Source: Apiotrichum sp. Y4204
Taxonomy: Eukaryota; Basidiomycota; Tremellomycetes; Trichosporonales; Trichosporonaceae
Assembly: GCA_025531455.1 (NCBI GenBank)
Contig: JAMYHL010000111.1
Location: 1 to 64,000 of the forward strand
DNA: 64,000 nt
Reading direction: 5' to 3'
A program made the position numbers and the translations under genes. Positions 43,026-52,023 of this stretch are shown here, piece by piece. The notes beneath the pieces are model-generated. The model was given only the letters and a program-made list of their open reading frames with translations, searched no databases and was not told where the DNA came from. The number at the start of each line of letters is the position of its first letter. Within the stretch, counting starts at the first letter, position 1.

Positions 43026-45558
43026 ATGACCGCCGTTTCGCGCCTTTTGCGCTCTCGTCTCGCTGCGGCCGCGCGCCCCGTCTCTCGCGCCGCCCACGCC
43101 CGCGTCGCCGTTCCCCGCGCGCTGTCGACCTCGACCGCCGCCGCCGCCGCTGCTGCCCGGCCCCGTGTCCCGACCGCGGCCTTTGCGGTGCGCCAGTACT
43201 CTGCGCAGGCCCAGGAGGTCGAGGCCGAGGCTGTCGAGGAGACGTGGCCGGAGCGCGTCCTCCCCACCCTCAGCGAGTCGGATATCAAGCGCCTCGCCCG
43301 CCAGCGTAACATTGGAATGTGAGTGGCTTTCGGGGAATTAGTTTGCGATTGGTGGTTTCTGACGGAGGTAGCTCGGCACACATTGATTCTGGTAAGACGA
43401 CGCTTACGGAGCGTGTGCTCTACTACACCGGCCGCACGCGCGACATCCACGAGGTGCGCGGCCGCGACGGTGTGGGTGCCAAGATGGACTCGATGGAGCT
43501 GGAGCGCGAGAAGGGTATCACTATCCAGTCGGCCGCGACCTTTGCCGACTGGATGGCGCCCCCGCCGCCGACTGAGCTCAAGGAGGGCCAGGCCGACCCG
43601 GAGCGCGAGAAGTACGCGTTCAACATTATCGACACCCCTGGTCACGTCGACTTTACCATCGAGGTCGAGCGTGCGCTCCGTGTCCTTGACGGTGCGGTCC
43701 TTGTTCTTTGCTCCGTCGCCGGTGTCCAGTCGCAGACTATCACTGTCGACCGCCAGATGCGCCGCTACAATGTCCCCCGTCTTGCGTTCATCAACAAGAT
43801 GGACCGTGCCGGCGCCAACCCGTTCCGTGTTGTTGACCAGCTTCGCAACAAGCTTAAGATGAACGCGGCCGCCGTGCAGGTCCCGATCGGTAGCGAGTCC
43901 GACCTCGCCGGTGTCGTTGACATTATCCGCATGAAGGCCTACTACAACGAGGGTGTCAAGGGAAATGTCGTTGTTGAGAAGGAGGTCCCCGAGCATGTCC
44001 GCGAGCTTGCCGAGGAGAAGCGTGCCGAGCTCATCGAGCAGCTCGCCGAGGCCGATGAGGCGTTCTGCGACAAGTTCCTCAACGAGGAGCCCATCTCCAA
44101 CCTTGACATCCAGCAGGCTCTCCGCCGTGCCACCACCGGCCTCAAGTTTGTTCCCGTCTTCATGGGTTCAGCCATTAAGAACACTGGTGTTCAGCCTATG
44201 CTCGACGGTGTCTGCATGTACCTCCCGAACCCGAACGAGATCGACAATCAGGCCATCGACACCACCCTTCCCTCGCACGCGCCGACCGTGCCCCTCGTTC
44301 CCGCCGAGGACGCTCCCCTTGTCGGTCTTGCATTCAAGCTCGAGGAGGGCCGCTTCGGCCAGCTGACCTACATGCGCGTGTACCAGGGTGAGATCAAGCG
44401 CGGCACCGTCATCTACAACTCGCGTACCGGCAAGAAGATCAAGGTGCCCCGTCTGGTGCGCATGCACGCCGACGAGATGGAGGACGTCGAGAAGATTGGC
44501 GCCGGTGAGATCTGCGCCATGTTCGGTGTCGAGTGCTCGTCTGGTGACACTTTCACCGACGGCAAGTCGCCGTTCTCGATGAACTCAATGTTCGTCCCCG
44601 AGCCCGTCATCTCGCTCTCGATTCGCCCCGAGGGCAACGAGACGCCCAACTTTTCGCGTGCCCTCAACCGCTTCCAGAAGGAGGACCCCACCTTCCGCGT
44701 GCACGTCGACTCGGAATCGCAGGAGACCATCATCTCGGGAATGGGCGAGCTCCACCTCGAGGTGTACGTCGAGCGCATGAAGCGCGAGTACAACGTTGCG
44801 TGCGTTACTGGCAAGCCGCGTGTCGCGTTCCGCGAGACGATCACCCAGCCCGCCAAGTTTGAGTACACGCACAAGAAGCAGACTGGTGGTGCCGGTCAGT
44901 TTGCGCGTATGAAGGGCTACATTGAGCCGATTGAGCGGACGCCCGACATGCCCGACCGCGAGTTTGTCAACCGCGTCATTGGTGGCAACATTCCGATCAG
45001 CTACATTCCGGCGATTGAGAAGGGATTCAAGGAGATTATGGACCGCGGTATGCTCACGGGCCACCAGGTCAACGGTGTGCGCATGGTCGTCGAGGACGGT
45101 CTGCACCACGCGGTCGACTCGAGCGAGCTGGCCTTCCGTCTCTGTTCGATCGGCGCGTTCCGCGAGGCCTTTGCAAAGGCCGAGCCGGTCATCCTCGAGC
45201 CCATCATGACTGTCGAGATTATCGCCCCCGTCGAGTTCCAGGGCGCCGTCATTGGCGGCATCAACCAGCGCAAGGGCACCATCCTCGACACCGAGGTCCG
45301 CGACGACGAGTTTACCCTCCAGGCCGAGGTCTCCCTCAACGACATGTTCGGCTACTCGAGCCAGCTCCGCGGCATGACCCAGGGCAAGGGTGAGTGAGAT
45401 GGGTGCAGATTGCGACCGCGCGGATGTAATGACTGGCTTAATCGCATACTGACACCACAGGCGAGTTTACGATGGAGTACGCGCGCCACTCGCCGGTCAT
45501 GCCCAACGTCCAGCGCGACATGATCGACGCCTTCCGCAAGAAGCAGCTCTCCAAGTAA
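43026..45558 (+). CDS. MEF1: Mitochondrial elongation factor G1
   Basis: Three exons, 43026-43318, 43372-45389 and 45461-45558, give 802 residues. Residues 1-60 are an Ala/Arg-rich presequence. GTPase motifs follow: G1 AHIDSGKTT (100-108, the first intron falls just before it), the switch region '[13 protein letters not shown]', G3 DTPGH and G4 NKMD. Domain IV/V markers are '[13 protein letters not shown]', '[16 protein letters not shown]' and '[12 protein letters not shown]'. The C-terminal exon gives the [17 protein letters not shown] motif. EF-G1 rather than EF-G2 is favoured by the intact domain IV region and length. It catalyses translocation on the mitochondrial ribosome, on which MRPL16, 5 kb away, also acts. 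Met at 43026 gives the best presequence. Confidence 0.97.
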
Positions 45559-45894
45559 GCTGCAACCCACATCTTGCCCTCTTGTCGTCATCTTTCTTGC
45601 CAATTGGCTTTTGGCTTTAGTCGTTAGTAGCAGTAGTCATTGCGCGCTGTCCGCCTTTGCGTGCGCGGCGCCGAACGTCCGGGGAGCCCGGACGCCCTGT
45701 ATCACCACATAGACATGCATACCTCCCACCTCTGCGGAGTGAGAGCTGTGGTTTGCGAGAGTGCCGTTAGTTTGAGTGTGAGATACTTACGACGTTGTGT
45801 ATCAAGCCAAAACCACACATGATCATCCCCACCTCATGCTCCTCCCGCAACGAATACACGAATACAAATGCATGTCGGTCTAATGTACACGCCC
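45559..45894. other. Convergent 3' region, MEF1 / SED5
   Basis: 336 bp shared by the two 3' ends. No gene, repeat or structure is recognised. Confidence 0.5.
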
Positions 45895-47149
45895 CTACTT
45901 GGAGACGAGAATAAACACGAGGAACTGTGGTCAGCCATTGCGTCTCGCATCCCACTCACAAAGATGATGAGGACGCCGAAAATCTTGAGCATGAGCCAGC
46001 GATTACTGCTGATGCTGGCATAGTACTTGAGGAGCTCGCGCTGCGCGCCAGACACATTCGCCGAGATATCATTCACGTCCGCGTCGATGCGCTGCACCGT
46101 CTCGCGCTGCTCGGCAACCATGCCCGCGAGCTGGGAGAAGATCTGCCCGAGCTCGGCGATCGTCGACTCGATCGACTCAATGGCCGTCGACCGCTGCTGG
46201 ATGTACTCGTCCTTCCTATCAGTATAGCGGCGAGCACCAGTACTCACCTGCTGCTCGACGAGCTGCATCTGCTGGTACTCGTTTGGCGGGCCGTCAATGT
46301 TGAGCGCGAGAAAGTCGTTACCCTCCTCTGGCGGCGCGCGCTGCTTTCCCTTGCGGTCGAGGCCGGCGCCAGGCCCTGTCGGCGCAAAGAGGAGTGAATC
46401 TGGTAGTGAGTAAGTGATGATGTCCGCAGTCAGAGGTGCCATCCCAAGTGTACACCTCTCCCAAACCCCACTCACCCTTCGCGGGAGCAGGCACGGCAGC
46501 GCTGCCGGCCGTGTGCACAAACTGCTCGGTCCTGTCCTTGCTAGCCTTCATATTCTGCGTGCGGAGCTCAAGCACGTCCTTGAACCCCATGCCCATATTC
46601 GCAAGACGGCTTTGCAGCATCATGACAACGTTCGAGTTGTGCTCCTCGACCTGCTTGCCGCCCCCGCCCTGCTTTTGCGCGCGAACAAACGCCTGCAGAG
46701 AGCCAATCTGCGTGTTCAGGCTCGCAATGTCTTGACGGATAATGTACGTGAGCTCGCTGATCTCAATGGGCCGGTCGTCGAATAGTGTCTTGCGCTTTGC
46801 CACTGCGTGTGAGCCAGGGAGGGGGGAAGAGCTGGGTGGTGTATCAAGCTCGGCGAGTCTCCATCGGAAAGAGAGAGAGATAACGGGTTAAGAGGCCCAT
46901 ACGCAACCCGTCACTACACTAATACTCACACTGCGCAAGTTTCTGCAGCTTGATAGTAGTCGCATTAATGTCCTTTGCAATGTTCCCCGCGAGCCGGCCA
47001 AACTCGCTCTTGGACGACGACGCGACCGGCTGCGCAAGGAGCGGCGTGCTCGCCCCGCCATCGCGCTTCTTGTTCGCGGGCGCGGCGGTGCGGGCGCGGA
47101 TGCTCGAGAGCGCGGCGTGAAACTCGGAGGTACGGTCGCGCGGGGCCAT
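45895..47149 (-). CDS. SED5: Syntaxin-5-like Qa-SNARE
   Basis: Five exons, 47149-46930, 46802-46476, 46399-46248, 46211-45960 and 45924-45895, give 326 residues. The N-peptide (MAPRDRTSEF) matches the Sly1-binding 'DRT.EF' motif of Sed5. A Habc region follows with 'LFDDRPIEISELTYIIRQDI'. The SNARE motif 'STAIESIESTIAELGQIFSQLAGMV...ETVQRIDADVND' carries the central Gln (in GQIFSQLA) of Qa-SNAREs. The C-terminal anchor is split by a 35-nt intron ('LMLKIFGVLIIF' joined to 'FLVFILVSK'). Intron 3 (36 nt) needs the AG at 46212-46213; the nearer upstream AG breaks frame. It fuses ER-derived and intra-Golgi vesicles. Divergent from SMX2. Confidence 0.94.
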
Positions 47150-47203
47150 GGTGCGTGCGTGTGGTGGGGAAGTTGGGAGTACCGGATGTCGATGTCACTT
47201 GTC

Positions 47204-47229
47204 GATGTGGATGTGGATGTGGATGTGGA
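47204..47229. repeat. GATGTG hexamer repeat
   Basis: Four tandem GATGTG units end 18 bp before the 40-bp duplication, 55-80 bp upstream of the SED5 start. Confidence 0.7.
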
Positions 47230-47247
47230 GGATTGGGGATTCAGGCG

Positions 47248-47327
47248 CGTTGGGTGGCGAAACGGGAAGCCGCAGCCAAAGTGCCACCGTTGGGTGGCGA
47301 AACGGGAAGCCGCAGCCAAAGTGCCAC
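47248..47327. repeat. Perfect 40-bp tandem duplication
   Basis: Two identical 40-bp units (47248-47287 and 47288-47327) stand head to tail, each starting CGTTGGGTGGCG and ending AAAGTGCCAC. No mismatch was found, so it is recent or kept homogeneous. It lies between two divergent housekeeping genes. Confidence 0.95.
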
Positions 47328-47580
47328 ATGGACGGACAATTGGATTTTCCCGCTACGACGTGCAGAGGCAGGATGCTGCTCACCACCACCATGCCACCAC
47401 CTACTTTCGTCCAAAGTCATCAACAACAAACACCTTGCACCTCCATCTCCATCCACTGCTCACGCACAACCGTATTTCGCTCGCTCGACCAAAAGCCGAT
47501 AGACGACCTCCGACCGCGTACCGCCGGATACACCCCACTCTTCGCTCCGAATCCGAACCGCGCCGCGAGACCCTGTCGTC

Positions 47581-48483
47581 ATGTCGCGCCCGTCCCAGCC
47601 CGAACTGAAGAGTGCGTAGTGAACGCGACGGGACAGCGAGGGAACGCGAGGGAAGACGAATGGGAATAGGAAGGATCACCGGCTGGGAACTGGATGAGGT
47701 GGACTGCGCTTGTGATGAATGGACGTGGGCTGGAATCGATGTCCCCGGCAGCTGCCACGCATAGGATCTTCAGCTGCCGCGAGATCGGTACACGCACGCG
47801 TCGCATCCGCAGCGCATGCCTCTCGGCGTCTTAATCCCCTCGGCGACGGATAGCGGAGACGGCGGAGACGGGCGTCTTAAATACGAGCTATGGTTATCGT
47901 TCTGCCGGATCAGCTGGTCTCGACGCCAGAGTCCGTCTGATCCGCATCCTCCCATCGTCCTTTCTCCGTCTCCTCTTGTCTTCTCTGTCCTCCGCCTTCC
48001 CTTCCTGCCTCACTGGAATCTGGGATCTGTAAACACTGACGCCCAGAGTTCATGGACCGCAAGCTGCACATCCACCTGCAGGGCGGGCGGAGTGTGCGCG
48101 GCATCCTGCGCGGCTTTGACATGTTCCTCAACCTCGTCGTCGACCAGGCGTCAGAGGTCACCCGCGATGGCGAGCACAAGCCTGCTGGCATGGTTGTGAG
48201 TATGAAGCTCGTATGAAGCGCGAGGGGTGGGCGTTGGAGAGAACAGAAGTGGGATTGGAGCCATGACAGAGAGGGAGAGGTTGTTGAAGGTTTGCCTCGG
48301 AACTGGACTTCACACGGATGGGTGTCAAACTGAATGTGTCACCCAGTCCAAAGCCTCTCCCTCTATACAGCCTTCTCTCTCGCATCCCGGCCCCCGCACC
48401 ATCAACTCACAGACTAACGCCCCCAGGTCATCCGCGGAAACTCGGTCACGGCAATGGAGCTCGTCGACCACATGCGCCATTGA
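47581..48483 (+). CDS. SMX2: Small nuclear ribonucleoprotein SmG
   Basis: Three exons, 47581-47611, 48047-48195 and 48427-48483, give 78 residues, as usual for SmG. The Sm1 motif is 'KLHIHLQGGRSVRGILRGFD' with 'MFLNLVVDQASE', and the Sm2 motif is 'MVVIRGNSVTAME'. PELKKFMDRKL is the SmG-type N-terminal helix. The first intron (435 nt, donor gtgcgt) is the longest in the window and the second is 231 nt, unlike the short introns nearby. SmG is one of seven ring subunits of U1, U2, U4 and U5 snRNPs. LSm7, its closest paralogue, is less likely because of RGFD and VVIRGNSV. Confidence 0.93.
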
Positions 48484-49509
48484 GACAAGTGTAGTATAGA
48501 GTCCGCTTTCCCTGTCCCTTGCCTGTGCCCGTGCCCGTGGGCCTGATACCGATGTACGCGTAGCAGATAGCCTCGAGGAGAGAGTGGGGAGGGTGCGCCG
48601 GGTGCGCCGGGTGCGCCGAGTTCGCACAGATGCGGATGGCGAGTATGGAAGCTGGGGCGCTACTAACGCCCGAGGGCATCATCACTCTGACACTTATGCG
48701 ATCCGCTAACTCCACCCCACGGCACAAACTTGTCGCAGCGATGCATCTACCAAGGCTGCTATGGATGGGTGGTATATACCAACAGGACAGGCGGGACAAG
48801 ACTAAAGATGTGGAGGACGAGAAAAAAATCCAGTGTTCCCAATCTACGAGGCGACGGTTTACTATACAGCTGTACTAGGTACGGACACCGGGCGTGCGGG
48901 GGTTATTAGCAGGTCCGGGAGATGACTAGGGGAGAGGTTGGGAATGAATGTTTATGTGGTCTGTTTGCGGGTTGTGTATCGAGAGGAGGTGTATGTGGCG
49001 GACATCGGGTGGCAGTCTATCTATCCAAGGCACGTGGGCCGTTTCTAGTCGTGGATGTAAGACGTAGAGATACGTTGGGACGTTAGACGCAACTATAGTG
49101 TATGTCATTTGCGGCGTCGTCGTTTAATGGTACAGAGACCGGGTCGTGTACTGGATGCGGGGTGGAGTTGGCGATGTTGCAGGGTCCGAGGGTATGGAAG
49201 ATGCATCGGAAAGCAAGGCGCGCCGAGGAAGCGATGGTGGACGCGGAGTGACAGGAGGGCGCAAGGGTGTGGCGTTGAAGATTCGGGTCGCACAGGCGCA
49301 CAGGGAACGTCCCATGAAACGTTCTATGGCCTGTATGTACAGGGGCGACGCCGAACGACCGAGGTGCGCGTGGAGGCGAATCACAGCACAACATGGGATC
49401 GCAAGGGACACGCTCGGCGCGCTCGGGGTCATCTCGGATCTCGATCAGAGCCCGGCAGTCACCGTCGATCCCATCGCGCCCGCCGCGACGCGATTCAATG
49501 TTTCCCGGC
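48484..49509. other. 1-kb convergent 3' region
   Basis: This lies between SMX2 (+) and the membrane protein gene (-). A 9-bp repeat occurs at 48592-48618. Open frames such as 49109-49732 run antisense into the neighbour and look spurious. Confidence 0.5.
48592..48618. repeat. GGTGCGCCG x3 nonamer repeat
   Basis: Three perfect 9-bp copies lie 110-135 bp past the SMX2 stop codon. Confidence 0.8.
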
Positions 49510-52023
49510 TTACGATCCTGCGAGCCTCTTGTTCCGGCGCGTCAGCAAGCCACCGAGGAGACCAGCAATAAGGACCACGATGATGATGCTCGCTACGATC
49601 AGCAGAATCTTCAGCCGGCGCTGTGCCGCTCCGACCTCGCGTTCATCGCAGCTCGGCACGTCACCAATGAGCATCGAACTGTGCTGCGAATGGCGCGTCG
49701 GACCCGACGTATTTGACCAGCTGCCGAGCTGAAAAGTGTGCTTCTCGTCGATGAAGCGCAGATTCCGAAGCGAGTGGAGCGACCGGCTCGCGTGCATTTT
49801 GGCAGTCGGCGGCGGGGGCTTGAGTGGTGTGTAAGGGACTGCGACGCTTGCGGGGAGACACGACTGAGCGCACACTTCACCATCTTTGTTGATCGGTTCC
49901 AACGGGGGCATGGTCGCGAGCTCGGGGAATACAATGACTCCCGAGCCTTGACTGGGATGCATTGCGAGTTCGTAATCGGGGCGGCTGATAGACGTCGAGA
50001 CCGCACGGCGGGGCGGGGTCCCTGGCGGGGCGAGGTAGTGGGACGACTGCGAGGTGTAGTCGCTCGAGCCAAGATCCACAAAGTCCTCGCCAGTCGAGTG
50101 GGACATGGATGTACCCGTATCGCCATCATCCGATCCTAAGCCGGAAAACGGATGCGTCGGACCGAATCCAAGACGATGTGCTATTTTGTGGCGGACACTG
50201 CTTCCCACCGACTGGGCCGAGCGGCGCTGTGTGCTCGTCGACCTTTCTGGCTGACCCGAGGTGGATCGTGATCCCGAGACTCCGTTGCTCCGTCCGTACG
50301 CACTCTGTTTGGATGTAACGCCAGAGTAGTGTGTCGAAGTGGAGATTGCGCTGATGCGCTTTGCGTTTGCAACGTTACTCGCTCGCTTTCCTGCGCGGAG
50401 CAATCGTTCAAGAATCGCTGCACGACGGACAAGCACCCCCAGATCCACCGATTCGTCGTCCTTTTCCCAATCATCGTCATTGTTTACAACTTCCTCTCCG
50501 CCGTGACCCTTTGAGCTGATCATGGACGCGTGTTTTGACGACCGCTTCTTCGACTTTGTCGACTTGTTGGACCTTGTCGAGCGTACAGACCGGACACTGT
50601 CGCGCCGTCCCCAAGCCACTGGCGGGCCGCCGGCGAATAAGCTCCACCTGGCGAGCATACCACCCGTTGGACGGCTGGGAGCGGCGGCGGGCGCGCTTGC
50701 TTGGCTGGGCGCGCCGTTGTTTCCAGTGCTAGCGTCGGAGAAACCACTCTGGGCCGAGAGGTGTTTCAGACGCGCTGCAGGCTCCGAGACAGGGACAGAC
50801 TGTGACGAGGCGCGGTTGTTTGTGCCGCTACCTGAAAAATGCGAAACGCCACCGCGGACCGATGATGGCGAGTCCATGCTTCCAAGTGCTGGATCCTCGT
50901 CGAGAAATGAATAGTGTGGAAGCGGGAGTTCGCCAGACAGCTGCGGGATGTCGCGGTTATTACTGAAGTCCGTGGGAGTCGCACGCGGAGACATGGACGG
51001 GAATGTTGTTGACGCGAACGACGTGGCTCCGAGGGGTGACGGCAGTGGCTCGTCGGGAGAGGACGGTCTTGGCCGCGGACGTGCGTATGACGCGCGAGAG
51101 CGACGTGAAAAGAGACTGCTTGTTGGGGAAGAAAGTGGAGCGCCGGGAGAGTACATGGCAGAGGGGGGTTGAAGTGAGGATGAAGACGATGATGCAGCAC
51201 CACCCGCTACACCAAGAGAGGAAGCACCTGCCCCGCCAACGGCCGATGTGGATGAGCGGGGGCCGAGTGTTGAAGAGTCAACAGCCAGAGTGGATCCTGC
51301 AGCGGATGTACTTTGGCCAGAGCCTGCCCCAGCACTGGGTGACAGTGGGGGAAGGGATGGTGCGCCAGATACTCTGAGCTTGCGGGCAATCACGATCGCT
51401 GCCGAGCTGGCTGATGGCGATGGGTTGAGCCACGAGCTCCGGGGCGAAAGGGGCGACTGAGCAGAATACGATGCCGAGTACGAGTACATGGAGACCTCTG
51501 ACTCAACAACGGACCCCAGAGAAAGGGGCCTTTCTCTCAACTCGCGTTCGCGAACGGCAGCAGAAGCAAGTGCGGCAGCAAGCGACGGGGTGGCTGTCGG
51601 CCCAAAGGACCCGCTTGCTGGGAGATTGGCTGTACCCATTGCGGGAGTGTGGGCTGGGCTGGTGCCCGACGGCCCCGACGACGGCCCGGTAGATGTTGCC
51701 GTCGTCGAGAACGATAACCGTGATCCTGAGCCCGACGCCGCTGCGGGGTGGCTGCCAGTGTGCGGGAGGGGATCGGCGCCGGTATGTGGGCTTGCCCTGC
51801 TTCCTGTTCCTGTGGCTGTTGTGGCTAGGGATGTCGGCCGCTGGGACAAGGGCGAGAGCGGCGTGGGGCTCAGTGGCGTCGAGAGGTCTACGGAGTTGTG
51901 GCCGCCAAAGGTGTCCTGCGGAGACCCTGGTGGGGTGAGGCGCGGCATGGGGCCTGACGGGAGGGAGAGCGAGTCGCTGCTCGCCGTGGAGGAGGACGAG
52001 ACGGAGCTCATAGAGGGTCTCAT
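49510..52023 (-). CDS. Large Ser/Thr-rich protein with a single C-terminal transmembrane helix
   Basis: Single exon, 837 residues. About 800 residues are Ser/Pro/Gly/Thr-rich and mostly disordered. There is no N-terminal signal peptide. A basic patch ('RSVRSTRSNKSTKSKKRSS', about 495-515) and an acidic patch precede 'DLGVLVRRAAILERLLRAGKRASNVANAKR', the one segment that looks helical. The final 32 residues hold a membrane helix (about 806-827, ILLIVASIIIVVLIAGLLGG) followed by TRRNKRLAGS. This is a tail-anchor-like layout, with the long chain in the cytosol if the tail-anchor reading is right. A type I or glycosylated cell-surface orientation is the alternative. No known family is recognised. 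The upstream region is long and purine-rich. Confidence 0.72.
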   Translation of the reverse strand: MRPSMSSVSSSSTASSDSLSLPSGPMPRLTPPGSPQDTFGGHNSVDLSTPLSPTPLSPLSQRPTSLATTATGTGSRASPHTGADPLPHTGSHPAAASGSGSRLSFSTTATSTGPSSGPSGTSPAHTPAMGTANLPASGSFGPTATPSLAAALASAAVRERELRERPLSLGSVVESEVSMYSYSASYSAQSPLSPRSSWLNPSPSASSAAIVIARKLRVSGAPSLPPLSPSAGAGSGQSTSAAGSTLAVDSSTLGPRSSTSAVGGAGASSLGVAGGAASSSSSSLQPPSAMYSPGAPLSSPTSSLFSRRSRASYARPRPRPSSPDEPLPSPLGATSFASTTFPSMSPRATPTDFSNNRDIPQLSGELPLPHYSFLDEDPALGSMDSPSSVRGGVSHFSGSGTNNRASSQSVPVSEPAARLKHLSAQSGFSDASTGNNGAPSQASAPAAAPSRPTGGMLARWSLFAGGPPVAWGRRDSVRSVRSTRSNKSTKSKKRSSKHASMISSKGHGGEEVVNNDDDWEKDDESVDLGVLVRRAAILERLLRAGKRASNVANAKRISAISTSTHYSGVTSKQSAYGRSNGVSGSRSTSGQPERSTSTQRRSAQSVGSSVRHKIAHRLGFGPTHPFSGLGSDDGDTGTSMSHSTGEDFVDLGSSDYTSQSSHYLAPPGTPPRRAVSTSISRPDYELAMHPSQGSGVIVFPELATMPPLEPINKDGEVCAQSCLPASVAVPYTPLKPPPPTAKMHASRSLHSLRNLRFIDEKHTFQLGSWSNTSGPTRHSQHSSMLIGDVPSCDEREVGAAQRRLKILLIVASIIIVVLIAGLLGGLLTRRNKRLAGS

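Larger units (their letters stand above)
47150..47580. other. Bidirectional promoter region, SED5 / SMX2
   Basis: 431 bp between divergent starts. It contains a GATGTG repeat (47204-47229) and a perfect 40-bp tandem duplication (47248-47327). It is likely the shared regulatory region for both genes. Confidence 0.55.

Noticed and set aside
43001..43996. 331-codon minus-strand frame
   Set aside because: It is antisense to the first part of MEF1, whose GTPase motifs are unmistakable.
47700..47940. C/D snoRNA in SMX2 intron 1 (GTGATGA at 47712)
   Set aside because: The only CTGA box D lies more than 200 nt away and no terminal stem is visible.
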